A stretch of DNA of 64,000 nt, taken from assembly GCF_010668805.1 (NCBI RefSeq), contig NZ_WUFT01000021.1, forward strand, positions 38,930 through 102,929, written 5' to 3'. The notes below the pieces were generated by a model. The model saw only the letters and a program-made list of their open reading frames with translations, had not been told where the DNA came from and searched no databases. This DNA comes from Rhizobium phaseoli (GTDB lineage Bacteria > Pseudomonadota > Alphaproteobacteria > Rhizobiales > Rhizobiaceae). The number at the start of each line of letters is the position of its first letter. Position 1 is the first letter of the stretch. This document shows, piece by piece, positions 44,736 through 53,526 of the stretch. Made by a program: the position numbers and the translations under genes.

Positions 44736-44800
44736 CGCGCTGGCGGATCGGCAACGATTTCGCCGGCGCCCATTCTGTTCGGGCGAGGAATAAGAATAAT

Positions 44801-45919
44801 ATGTCGACAGTCGAAGGCGACCTGCTGCACACGGTCGAAGCCGGTTCCATTTCCGCGAGCCGTCGTTTCTGGGGCCAAGCGGTTCTGTGGCTGAGCGCCA
44901 TATGGTTCGTAACATCATTTGCATTGCAGGGTGCCCATGCGCTGGGCTGGACCGATTGGGGTTTTTCGAACTGGCGCCCGGTACTTTACGCCTATTTTCT
45001 CTGGGCCGCAGTTCTCTGCATCACCCGCGTCGTCATTTACGGCGAGTCGGGCAAGAAGGCGCTGTTTGTTCTGCCGGCTGCGCTCTTCGTCGTGTCGATG
45101 GTGGTCTTTCCGCTGGTCTTTGCGCTCTGGATCGGCTTTTCTGATTGGAACCTCGCCTCTTCAACAGGGCGGCGCTTCAACGGGCTCGACAATGTGCGCC
45201 GGATGATCACCGATCCGTTCTTTGGCAATGCCCTGCTCAACATGATCCTTTATTGCCTGGCGATCGTCGTCGAATACGCAATCGCGTTCGGCCTGGCGTT
45301 GCTCCTCAATCAGGAAATCCTTGCCCGCAAGTTCTGGCGCGTCACCTTTCTGGTGCCCTTGATGCTGTCGCCGGTCGCGGTGAGCTGGATGGTCGGCAAG
45401 TCGATGATGGAAACCCGCTTCGGCCCGGTCGCGCGGTTTGCCCGCTGGCTCGGCTGGGAAAATCCCTCTTTCTTCGGCGATCCGCTCGTGGCGCGGCTCT
45501 CGATCATGATTATGGATGCGTGGACCTTCATTCCGTTCATGATGATCATGCTGCTCGCCGGACTGCAGGGCCTGTCGCGGGAGGTGCTGGAGGCGGCCGA
45601 AGTCGATGGTGCCACCAAGTGGCAACGTTTTTGGAAGGTCATTTTCCCGCTCATGCTGCCGGTTTCGGTAACGGCGGTGATGATCCGCATCATCTTCAAG
45701 CTCAAGCTCGCCGACATCATCATAACGGTGACATCGGGAGGTCCCGGCGGGGCGACCGATTCCGTCACCAGTTTCATCTATCGCGAATATCGCGACCGTT
45801 CGAATGTTGGATACGGCACCCTTCTCGCGCTCGTCTATCTGGTGATCATCGTTTTCGGCATGACCGGGCTGATGAAGATTTCCGACCGTATCGTGAAGCG
45901 CATGACAGGAAGGCTCTGA
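44801..45919 (+). CDS. Sugar ABC transporter permease (MalF type)
   Basis: A 372-residue permease with about eight membrane segments: three at the N-terminus (about residues 30-115) and a core of five to six with the EAA loop EVLEAAEVDGATKWQRFWKVIFPLMLP (about 260-290). The N-terminal region with WFVTSFALQGAHALGWTDWGFSNW is an extra segment not found in short MalF homologues. It ends TGATG, overlapping the start of the next permease. Its own start lies 178 bases after the binding protein, beyond the structured element. Confidence 0.87.
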   Translation: MSTVEGDLLHTVEAGSISASRRFWGQAVLWLSAIWFVTSFALQGAHALGWTDWGFSNWRPVLYAYFLWAAVLCITRVVIYGESGKKALFVLPAALFVVSMVVFPLVFALWIGFSDWNLASSTGRRFNGLDNVRRMITDPFFGNALLNMILYCLAIVVEYAIAFGLALLLNQEILARKFWRVTFLVPLMLSPVAVSWMVGKSMMETRFGPVARFARWLGWENPSFFGDPLVARLSIMIMDAWTFIPFMMIMLLAGLQGLSREVLEAAEVDGATKWQRFWKVIFPLMLPVSVTAVMIRIIFKLKLADIIITVTSGGPGGATDSVTSFIYREYRDRSNVGYGTLLALVYLVIIVFGMTGLMKISDRIVKRMTGRL

Positions 45920-46830
45920 TGGTTCGGATCGATTTCGAAAAATACGCGCGCGGCCAGCGCATTCGTTGGTGGGCCATGCGTTTCGCCATTTACGGCCTGC
46001 TGGTCACCTCGGCATTTGTCTGCGTCTTCCCGCTGTTCTGGACCGTCTCGACTTCGTTCAAGACAGCGGCTGACGTCATGCGCGGCAATCTGGTTCCCTG
46101 GTTCAACTTTGCCCCCAACTGGCTCGGCTGGCGCTCGCTCGGGCTTTCCCCGGATACGATTTTCGAGATCTCGACGGTGCGCGACGAGTTCATGCGCAGG
46201 CTCTGGAACAGCGTCATCATTTCGGTTTCGGCATCCGCTCTTGCGGTCGTGCTCGGATCGCTGGCGGCCTACGGCCTCAGCCGCTTTTCGTACAAGTTCG
46301 GCCATATGCGCAACTCCGACATTTCGTTCTTCTTCTTGTCGCAGCTCATAATGCCGCCCGTCGTTCTCGCCCTGCCGTTCCTCGTTCTTTACAAGGAACT
46401 GGCGCTGCTGGACACTTATGTGGGAATGATCGCCGTCTATACGTTGATGGTCCTGCCGATTGTCGTCTGGATCATGCGCGACCAGTTCGCCACGGTGCCT
46501 GTTGAGCTCGAGGAGGCAGCGCTTGTCGATGGACTGTCGATCTGGGGCGCGTTTGCCCGCATCATCGTGCCGCTCGTTCTGCCGGGCATGGTGGCCGCCT
46601 TTCTGCTGGCGCTGATCCTGTGCTGGAACGAATATTTCTTTGCGGCGCTGCTGACCTCCACCAATACCAATACGTTACCGGTGATGATTGCCAGCCAGAC
46701 GGGCAGCCAGGGCATCAATTGGTGGTCGATGGCCGCTCTCTCCACCGCCGGCATCCTTCCTCTGGTTGTTGTCGGTGTCATGCTGGAAAAGCACATCATC
46801 GCCGGAATGACCGCGGGAGCGGTAAAGTAG
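45919..46830 (+). CDS. Sugar ABC transporter permease (MalG type)
   Basis: A 303-residue permease with six membrane segments and the EAA loop VELEEAALVDGLSIWGAFARIIVPLVLPG (about residues 190-220). The ATG overlaps the TGA of the previous gene by one base, so both are coupled. The C-terminus ends with the conserved LEKHIIAGMTAGAVK typical of MalG proteins. Confidence 0.88.
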   Translation: MVRIDFEKYARGQRIRWWAMRFAIYGLLVTSAFVCVFPLFWTVSTSFKTAADVMRGNLVPWFNFAPNWLGWRSLGLSPDTIFEISTVRDEFMRRLWNSVIISVSASALAVVLGSLAAYGLSRFSYKFGHMRNSDISFFFLSQLIMPPVVLALPFLVLYKELALLDTYVGMIAVYTLMVLPIVVWIMRDQFATVPVELEEAALVDGLSIWGAFARIIVPLVLPGMVAAFLLALILCWNEYFFAALLTSTNTNTLPVMIASQTGSQGINWWSMAALSTAGILPLVVVGVMLEKHIIAGMTAGAVK

Positions 46831-46847
46831 CTGCGGGACGTTTGAAA

Positions 46848-47876
46848 ATGTCAAAGATGCCGACAGTCAAGGATGTCGCCGAGTATGCGGGCGTATCCGT
46901 AGGCACCGTTTCGCGCGTGCTGTCGGGCGAAGCCGCCGTCAAACCTGTGCTGCGCGAAAAAGTCAGTGCCGCCATTTCTGCGCTCGGTTACCGGCCGAAT
47001 GTGACCGCCAGAGCGTTGCGCACCAGCAAAACCGACGTCATTGGTCTCGTCGTTCCCGACATCACCAACCCGTTCTTCGCGCAACTTGCTGCAAGCGTCG
47101 AGCGCGCCGCGCTCGAATGCGGGCATAGCCTCATGCTGGCCAGTTCGCATGACGATCGCGAGGCGGAGCAGAGCCACGTTTTCGCGTTCCTCGACCGCTC
47201 GGTGCGCGGCATCATCGTGGTGGCTTCAAGCGACGGTTCGGGCCTCCCCTTGGAGGGAGCAGTTCCGATAATATCGCTGGACCGGCGCTTCGGGACCTTT
47301 CCCTTGGTGTCGACAAATCATGCGCAAGCTGCCGCGCTGATTGCGGACCATCTTTATGGGCTGGGCCATCGCCACATCGCCTACATCGCTGGGCCACCCG
47401 ACACGGAGGCGGGGCGCATGCGTAAAGAGGGCTTCGTTAGCCGCATTGACCTGTTTGGAAAGACCGGCGAGGCTGTTGAACTGGAAATCGCGTACGGCAA
47501 ATTCGACTATGAGTCCGGTGAGAAAGTCGCCCGCGATCTGCTGTCGCGCCCATCACAGGATCGACCCACGGCAATCGCAGCCGCCAGCGACCAGCAGGCC
47601 ATCGGCGCGCTACGCGCTGCACGCGACCTCAAGATCGACGTGCCGCGCAAGCTGTCCGTGACGGGGTTCGACGACATATCGCTCGCCAACCTCGTCGTTC
47701 CCAGGCTGACAACCATACGCCAGCCGGCCGACACGCTGGCACGGCGCGCGGTCAGCCGTCTCCTTGAGGAACCGCCGGGCATGGAGGACGAGATGATCGA
47801 CGGATCGCTGATCGTGCGCGGCTCGAGCGGCCCGTGCGCGCAGCCCAAGGCAGATGTTGCCGGGCATAAAAATTGA
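46848..47876 (+). CDS. LacI-family transcriptional regulator
   Basis: A 342-residue regulator starting at ATG 46848. The helix-turn-helix and hinge lie at residues about 5-60: TVKDVAEYAGVSVGTVSRVLSGEAAVKPVLREKVSAAISALGYRPNVTARALRT. The periplasmic-binding-protein-like effector domain follows (DVIGLVVPDITNPFFAQLAASVE to GFDDISLANLVVPRLTTIRQP). It is inside the transport operon, 17 bases after the MalG-type gene, so it is probably autoregulated through the two ATGAAACGTTTCAT operators. Effector: probably the transported sugar or a derivative. Confidence 0.88.
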   Translation: MSKMPTVKDVAEYAGVSVGTVSRVLSGEAAVKPVLREKVSAAISALGYRPNVTARALRTSKTDVIGLVVPDITNPFFAQLAASVERAALECGHSLMLASSHDDREAEQSHVFAFLDRSVRGIIVVASSDGSGLPLEGAVPIISLDRRFGTFPLVSTNHAQAAALIADHLYGLGHRHIAYIAGPPDTEAGRMRKEGFVSRIDLFGKTGEAVELEIAYGKFDYESGEKVARDLLSRPSQDRPTAIAAASDQQAIGALRAARDLKIDVPRKLSVTGFDDISLANLVVPRLTTIRQPADTLARRAVSRLLEEPPGMEDEMIDGSLIVRGSSGPCAQPKADVAGHKN

Positions 47877-47920
47877 AGCAAGGCCGGTACTGCGGCCATT
47901 ATAAGGGATGGAGAGATCGA

Positions 47921-48382
47921 ATGCTCAAGGGAATCAGGGCCGAACTCAACGGCGATATTCTTCAAGCACTTTGCAACATGGGACACGGCGACTATCTCGT
48001 CATCTCCGACACGAATTTTCCGTCGGATTCGATCGCCCGCCAAACGCGGCTGGGTAGGCTTCTGACGATGGAAAACATTTCCGCGCCGCAGGCGATCGAT
48101 GCGGTCCTCTCCGTCTTTCCGCTGGACACCCCGATCCAGCCTTCGGCAGGGCGCATGGAAGTCATTGGCAAGCCTGACGAAATTCCGCCGATTCAACAGG
48201 AAGTCCAGGCCACTATCGATCGCGCCGAAGGCAAGTCATCGCCCATGTATCCGGTCGAGAGGATGGCGTTCTACGACATCGCCAAAAAAGCCTATTGTGT
48301 GATCGCAACGGGCGAACTGCGATTTTATGGATGCTTCCTTCTGACCAAGGGCGTCATTCCGGCGGCGGAGGCGGTCAGATGA
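47921..48382 (+). CDS. RbsD/FucU family sugar mutarotase/pyranase
   Basis: A 153-residue RbsD/FucU protein. The N-terminal MLKGIRAELNGDILQALCNMGHGDYLVISDTNFP contains the catalytic His22 of the family, and YPVERMAFYDIAKKAYCVIATGELRFYGCFLLTKGVI the conserved C-terminal Tyr/Asn-type region. FucU-like length (about 145-150) and the MxHGD motif point to FucU or RbsD; the distinction cannot be made with confidence. The enzyme interconverts ring forms of a pentose or deoxyhexose. It overlaps the ribokinase gene by four bases. Confidence 0.83.
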   Translation: MLKGIRAELNGDILQALCNMGHGDYLVISDTNFPSDSIARQTRLGRLLTMENISAPQAIDAVLSVFPLDTPIQPSAGRMEVIGKPDEIPPIQQEVQATIDRAEGKSSPMYPVERMAFYDIAKKAYCVIATGELRFYGCFLLTKGVIPAAEAVR

Positions 48383-49341
48383 GCGGGAAAAGCGGAATCG
48401 TCATTCTGGGTATTTTTGCCGCCGACACCGCCTATAAGGCCAAGCGCCTGCCCCATATTGCCGAGACGCTGATGGGGTCGGGTTTCACGCTTGGGCCGGG
48501 AGGCAAGGGCTCCAACCAGGCAATAGCCGCGGCAAAGGCCGGCGGCACGGTAACCTTCATCTCTCGGGTCGGCAACGACCCGTTCGGCGAGATGGCTCTT
48601 GCGGCCTATGCCGCGGCCGGCGTCAAAGCCAATGTGATGAAGATGGACGGCGTCTCCAGCGGTGCGGCCTTCATCTTCGTCGACGAAATGAGCGGCGACA
48701 ATGCCATCATCGTTGCGCCGGGTGCTGCTGGTCTGATCGGCATAGAAGATGTCGATGCGAACCGGGTGGAGATCGAAAGTGCTGCCATTTTTATGACGCA
48801 GCTTGAACAACCGCTCGAGGCGGCCATCCATGGCCTGACGGTGGCGAAAAGGGCAGGGGTCACCACGATTTTCAATCCGGCGCCTGCCCGCGCGCTACCG
48901 GACAGCATCTATGGCCTGTGCGACTTCATCGTTCCAAACGAGGTGGAAGCGGCCGAATTGGCGGGGCATGCGATCGAAACGGATGACCAGGCACGAGCCG
49001 CGGCCCGTACCTTGCTGGATCGCGGAGCGAAAGCGGTCATCATCACCCTAGGCGCACGCGGCGCTTTCTATCACACGACCGGTCAGAGCGAATTTGTACC
49101 GGCCTTCTCCGCGGGCAACGTCGTTGACACCACGGGCGCTGGCGATGCCTTCCTGGGCGGTTTCGCGACAGCGATCTCCGAAGGATGTCCGCCGGTCGAG
49201 GCCATCCGCTTCGGTTGTGCGACGGCGGCAATCGCCGTGACCCGGCCGGGCACGGCACCCGCCATGCCTTCGCGCGCCGAGATCGACGCCTTGCTGCGCT
49301 GGGGGGTGGTGCCGCAAACGAATGAGGCCGACAAGCTTTAG
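48379..49341 (+). CDS. PfkB-family ribokinase
   Basis: A 320-residue PfkB carbohydrate kinase. GFTLGPGGKGSNQAIAAAKAGG (about 33-54) is the substrate motif with Gly-Gly hinge, and VVDTTGAGDAFLGGFATAI (about 250-268) carries the catalytic Asp and anion hole. ITLGARGAFY is the ATP region. Ribokinase is the best guess (family position with RbsD), but other ketoses or deoxyribose are possible. It is the last gene of the sugar operon; the ATGA overlap with RbsD shows co-translation. Confidence 0.86.
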   Translation: MSGKSGIVILGIFAADTAYKAKRLPHIAETLMGSGFTLGPGGKGSNQAIAAAKAGGTVTFISRVGNDPFGEMALAAYAAAGVKANVMKMDGVSSGAAFIFVDEMSGDNAIIVAPGAAGLIGIEDVDANRVEIESAAIFMTQLEQPLEAAIHGLTVAKRAGVTTIFNPAPARALPDSIYGLCDFIVPNEVEAAELAGHAIETDDQARAAARTLLDRGAKAVIITLGARGAFYHTTGQSEFVPAFSAGNVVDTTGAGDAFLGGFATAISEGCPPVEAIRFGCATAAIAVTRPGTAPAMPSRAEIDALLRWGVVPQTNEADKL

Positions 49342-49370
49342 TTTAACGAAGCTCAAACTAGTGTTGTCGT

Positions 49371-51299
49371 ATGACAGCTTCGTTACATGGCTTGGAAGAT
49401 GGATCCAGCGCGGTGAATGGCAATTGGACGCAATTCGGTGGCAACCTTTCATTCGTGTGCCTGGCAATTTCGCTGTGGGCGCTTTTTTCCATCCAGTTTC
49501 AGCGCCGCGCCTTCGGGCAGGAAAAAATCGCCTTCGGAATCGTAGCCGGCGGCGCCTCCATCGGATCCATATTGCTGGCCGTTGAATTCCATCCCGGCAT
49601 CTATATCGACCTGCGCTTTTCGCCACTTGTATTGGCCGGCATGTTCGGCGGGCCGATCGCGGCGGCTTTTGCCGCAGCGATGGCGATCGTTTTTCGTTTT
49701 GCCGTCGGCGGTACGGCGATGGTCGACGGGATCATCACAATGGCCGTCGCCACCGGTGTCGGTTTGGCCGGTCATGCCTGGACCCGTAAGAGATCTCCGG
49801 GGCTCAAAGACGTTGCGCTGCTGAGCCTGGCACTCGGCTTTGCATTGGTCCTGTCGATGACTATGCTTCCCACCTTGGTGAATGCCCATGTGCTGGCCGG
49901 CGTCGGTTTTCCCCTGATCGCATTGAATTGCCTGGCCACTGTTCTCGGCGGTTTCGTTCTCCTGAAGACGCAGCAATGGGAGCTGGAACGAAGCATATTG
50001 GTGACCGCATTTTCGCAGTCACCCGACTATCTCTATGTCAAGGACCGAAACAGCCGGTTCATCACCGTCAATGAGAACATGACCCGCCTCTTCCGTTTCA
50101 GGACGACGGCGGAGATGATCGGATTGTCGGATTTCAATCTGATGTCGCGACCACTCGCCGAGGAATTATATCACCTCGAGCAGCAGGTCATCGACACCGG
50201 GGTGCCGCTGATCGATTCCACCGAGTGTATCGAAGGTAGATTTCTGCTCGCCTCCAAGGTTCCGCTGCGGGACAAGCAGGGGCGTGTGATCGGCCTCGCA
50301 GGTGTAACGCGAGATGTTACGGAGCGCACTGCCCTGGAGCGGGAATTGCGCGAGAGCAAGAACCTGCTCTCGCATGCGATGGCCGGCATGTCCGATGGCA
50401 TCGCCATGTACGACAGCAGAGGGTTTATCCTCTTTTGCAACGATCAGTATCGTACTGCGTTCCCGCTCTCCGGAGAGGCCCGCGTGGTCGGCGCCCATAT
50501 CAGCGACATCCTGCGCCGCGTCGCCGAAACCGGTGAGCGGTCCGGTGTTCCGGAGGATGTGGAGGAGTGGATCAAGGCCGCCACTGCTTCACTGCACTGC
50601 AACAAGGACGAAGAGATTCAGCTTTATAACGGCGACTGGCGCAGCATCCGGACAAGGCTTGCGGAAGACGGTGCGGCAATGGCTGTGGTCTCCGACATCA
50701 CGGCAACGAAGCAGGCAGAAATTGCGCTCAGGCTATCGGCGGAGCAGCTGAAAAATCTTGCCGAGACCGATGGGTTGACCGGCATGGTCAACCGCCGGGC
50801 CTTCGACGAGGCTTTCGCACGTGAGACCGCAGGCAGCGCCCGGAAGAACACGCCGTTCAGCCTTCTTATGGTCGATATCGACCGCTTCAAGGCCTATAAT
50901 GACACCTATGGCCATCCCGCCGGCGACCAATGCCTGCGTGTCGTCAGCATGTGTCTGCGCCAGTCGGTCAGCCGCCCAGCGGATATCGTTGCCCGCTACG
51001 GTGGAGAGGAATTCGTGGTGTTCCTCCCCGACACCAGCGCCAGAGGAGCGATGATCGTTGCCGAGCAGTTCGCTCGTCGCCTTGCCCAAGAGAGTATCGT
51101 TCATTCCGGTAGCGAATTCGGAAGGGTGACGGCCAGCATCGGCGTATCCTGCGCGACGGGCGCGGTCCTGCGGGCCAATCCGAACCGTCTCCTCACCGAG
51201 GCGGACGCCGCCCTCTACGACGCCAAAACGCAAGGCCGCAATCGCATTATGGCCCATTCGCCCAGCGGCGAACGGCCCGCGATGAAGGAAGCCGGCTAG
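49371..51299 (+). CDS. Membrane diguanylate cyclase with 5TM sensor, two PAS domains and GGDEF
   Basis: A 642-residue protein. Residues about 20-200 hold five to six membrane helices that resemble the 5TMR-LYT receptor module (LRFSPLVLAGMFGGPIAAAFAAAMAIVFR, then MTMLPTLVNAHVLAG). PAS domains at about 210-325 and 330-450, then GGDEF (about 465-625) with RYGGEEFVVFLPD near residue 543 and an RxxD-like ADIVA preceding it. The protein should make cyclic di-GMP in response to an extracellular or membrane signal. It follows the sugar operon by 29 bases in the same direction, which may put it under the same regulation. Confidence 0.85.
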   Translation: MTASLHGLEDGSSAVNGNWTQFGGNLSFVCLAISLWALFSIQFQRRAFGQEKIAFGIVAGGASIGSILLAVEFHPGIYIDLRFSPLVLAGMFGGPIAAAFAAAMAIVFRFAVGGTAMVDGIITMAVATGVGLAGHAWTRKRSPGLKDVALLSLALGFALVLSMTMLPTLVNAHVLAGVGFPLIALNCLATVLGGFVLLKTQQWELERSILVTAFSQSPDYLYVKDRNSRFITVNENMTRLFRFRTTAEMIGLSDFNLMSRPLAEELYHLEQQVIDTGVPLIDSTECIEGRFLLASKVPLRDKQGRVIGLAGVTRDVTERTALERELRESKNLLSHAMAGMSDGIAMYDSRGFILFCNDQYRTAFPLSGEARVVGAHISDILRRVAETGERSGVPEDVEEWIKAATASLHCNKDEEIQLYNGDWRSIRTRLAEDGAAMAVVSDITATKQAEIALRLSAEQLKNLAETDGLTGMVNRRAFDEAFARETAGSARKNTPFSLLMVDIDRFKAYNDTYGHPAGDQCLRVVSMCLRQSVSRPADIVARYGGEEFVVFLPDTSARGAMIVAEQFARRLAQESIVHSGSEFGRVTASIGVSCATGAVLRANPNRLLTEADAALYDAKTQGRNRIMAHSPSGERPAMKEAG

Positions 51300-51405
51300 G
51301 CTGTGATCAGCGGGCGCGGCGCAATCCGCTCACCTGATCGGTTGTTTTCATCGAACCAGCGCGTCGGTCGCCCGGATGTTTTTTTGCTTCGGCAATACAC
51401 GGCCA

Positions 51406-52404
51406 CTATCGCCGCATCGCGCGCTTCCTGGTGTCGGACGGATATTCCCCGTATGTCGTCTTATAAACTGCGGAAAACCGGCCGAAATGAAAGAAGCCCC
51501 ATTTGAGGCAGACGGCCTTCATGGTGTCCTTGCTCTCTGGGTCGAGCAGATCCTGGCGCGCTGCGCGCAGACGGAGCGTCAGCAGGTAGGCGGCGGGAGA
51601 AGTATCCCTGAAGGCACGAAAACCGGTTTCCAGCGCGCGACTGGATACGCCGGCCGCTTCGGCCACCTTTGACATGGTGATCGGCTGATCGATATTGGCG
51701 TGCATGAATTCGATCGCCTTGCGGACATGCCGGGGTGCAATCAGCGCAGGCCCGTTTTCCAGGAAATGCGACAGCCGGTGAGGCACCAGACGTACGACCA
51801 GATCGGCCAGCGCCTGCGTCAGATGCGCCATGGCAATTGGCGACTGCAGCAAGGGGCCGTCGTCGCGCATGCCCAGGATGATCGTTTCCGTGAGGTTGCC
51901 GATCATCCGGCCGGCCGGCTTGGATAGGTCCAGTTCGGGCAGCAGGTCGAGAGAGCCGTTGAACGGCATCTCGAAGGTCTGCCCGATCGTCTGCAGGATG
52001 ACGGGCCAGTTGATCAGCAGCTCGTCGATGACGTTCGCTTGCCCGTGCATGATGACGCTGTTGGGTTCGAAATTATTGTAAAGAAGCAGTTTTCCTTGCC
52101 CGGCCTCGGCGACGCGGGGCCCATAGGTGACCCCCATGCCGCCGCTGCGTGGCACAACGATCGACAGATACTCTGCCGTATCGACGGTCGGCTCGATATT
52201 GAACTGAAACTCGGCCTCATGAAAACCGGTGAGCAGTACCGCATTGTCAGTCGCGGCAAAATCCAATCCCCAGTGGAACTCCTGAGCCCGGCCGACAGGC
52301 TCGGCATCGAATGCGCCAAAAGCGCCTCCGAGGGTTTCGACCATGTTGTCGAAGGACGAACCGCGAAATCGAAATGAGAATTGCGGCGTGCTATTTTCCG
52401 ACAT
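51406..52404 (-). CDS. AraC-family regulator (AraC-binding-like N-terminus)
   Basis: A 332-residue regulator. The N-terminal 200 residues match the AraC_binding_2-like ligand domain (LLTGFHEAEFQFNIEPTVDTAEYLSIVVPRSGG). The C-terminal AraC HTH at about 230-325: VRKAIEFMHANIDQPITMSKVAEAAGVSSRALETGFRAFRDTSPAAYLLTLRLRAARQDLL, then KAVCLKWGFFHFGRFSAVYKTTYGEYPSDT. The start ATG at 52404 is chosen over an upstream ATG-like position as the protein begins MSENSTPQ. Target genes are unknown; nothing divergent adjoins. Confidence 0.86.
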   Translation of the reverse strand: MSENSTPQFSFRFRGSSFDNMVETLGGAFGAFDAEPVGRAQEFHWGLDFAATDNAVLLTGFHEAEFQFNIEPTVDTAEYLSIVVPRSGGMGVTYGPRVAEAGQGKLLLYNNFEPNSVIMHGQANVIDELLINWPVILQTIGQTFEMPFNGSLDLLPELDLSKPAGRMIGNLTETIILGMRDDGPLLQSPIAMAHLTQALADLVVRLVPHRLSHFLENGPALIAPRHVRKAIEFMHANIDQPITMSKVAEAAGVSSRALETGFRAFRDTSPAAYLLTLRLRAARQDLLDPESKDTMKAVCLKWGFFHFGRFSAVYKTTYGEYPSDTRKRAMRR

Positions 52405-52991
52405 GCTGCACCCATTGTTCAACGTGGCTGCGTTGACTTGTCCTTTTCAACCGCTCGCAGATTTCGACGCGACACGCGATCCATGCCGACGGATTGATGT
52501 GCGTACCTCTTTTAGCTCCGCCGGTCGCCATCGATTGGTGTCCTCCGCTTTGTCAGCGCCTGCGGGCGGGAATGATGGGCGATGCTTGGCTATATCTTAG
52601 CCGAACGGGGCCTGGAACGCAGCAGCCCTCGGCGGAGCATATGGATCTCCGAGTGGTATCGGCAGAGGGATCAGCACCATGTGCAAGCCGACACAGGTCG
52701 AGTTCGGGCGTAGCGGGCGTCAAAAAACCAACCCGTTAAATGCATTGTCGACAGTTCCAATTCAGTCAGTTCTCCGCAGCCTGAAGCCAGGAACTGGCAG
52801 ACCTCGGAACAATAGGCAAGCCTTCGCGCCACCTGCTACAATGATAAGCGGGTGATAAAACGATTACGCAGAGGGGCAAATTTATAGGGTGTATCCGTGA
52901 GGCCACGAAAGGTTCAAACGCGACCGTCTGGCCTTGATGCGCATCATCATCTGAAGTTATGGAAAACGCCCAGTCAGGGATCTGCGCAGTC

Positions 52992-53037
52992 GCCTGCCGA
53001 AGGTTCTATAGTGGACCGCTTATAGCCTTCGGCAGGC
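52992..53037. repeat. Large hairpin: 12-bp arms plus inner pairing
   Basis: GCCTGCCGAAGG (52992-53003) pairs perfectly with CCTTCGGCAGGC (53026-53037); inside, CTATA pairs with TATAG around GTGGACCGCT. Followed after 15 bases by another hairpin. No obvious T-run; may be part of a small RNA or a terminator for the transporter operon. Confidence 0.5.
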
Positions 53038-53052
53038 AGACAGGCATGCAAG

Positions 53053-53078
53053 CATACGCACGGGATGGGGTGCGTATG
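53053..53078. repeat. Second hairpin of the noncoding region
   Basis: CATACGCAC (53053-53061), eight-base loop, GTGCGTATG (53070-53078). Lies 15 bases right of the larger hairpin. Confidence 0.5.
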
Positions 53079-53526
53079 TAGATCCCTTCCATCCTTTTGG
53101 GGGGTGATGGATGAACGGGCTTGGCTTTCGGACCACGAACCATCATGGTTTGGTCGAAAATCATCTTATTACTCCGTGGCCATGGAGCAATTGTCAGCCC
53201 CCGATAAAGTCGGCTTGGCGGCTTTTCGCGACGCAGTCTGGACTGGCCTTGCGCAAAATGTATACGCAAGCGCTGGCGGGAGGTTGTTCGCGCCGCGGGT
53301 GCGCACGCAGGACGGGTTCGCTCAAGATGGCTCAGGATGACGATATCTGCGCCGACGGCTTCGACATCCGGTGCCTCGTCATAGGATTATGATCGTCGGA
53401 CCGCCGGCCCCAGCACATCTGGTTGCATATGAGGGCGTTAGGCGGCCGACTTTCCAGTTCACGAAATGGCGGCGTGCCAGATATCGGTGTCGCCAAGCAA
53501 ACAGAAAGACGGCCGCATCTGGAGCG

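Larger units (their letters stand above)
52405..53526. other. Long noncoding region with hairpins
   Basis: 1.1 kb without a supportable gene. Short frames on both strands (for example 53065-53340) have no family resemblance and atypical composition. The region is less GC-rich than its surroundings in places (about 52730-52900). Two strong hairpins lie at 52992-53037 and 53053-53078. The neighbours converge on it: the transporter operon ends at 53527 from the right and the AraC gene starts at its left end. Confidence 0.5.

Noticed and set aside
45145..45918. Long upstream extension of the MalG-type permease frame
   Set aside because: It is the shadow of the MalF-type gene in another frame; the TGATG junction at 45917-45921 defines the start.
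52860..52945. A tRNA-like GGTTCAAA segment near 52911
   Set aside because: No acceptor stem or anticodon arm can be formed around it.
53065..53392. Two overlapping plus-strand frames of about 90 codons in the gene-free region
   Set aside because: No ribosome site, no family resemblance, and they overlap in different frames.
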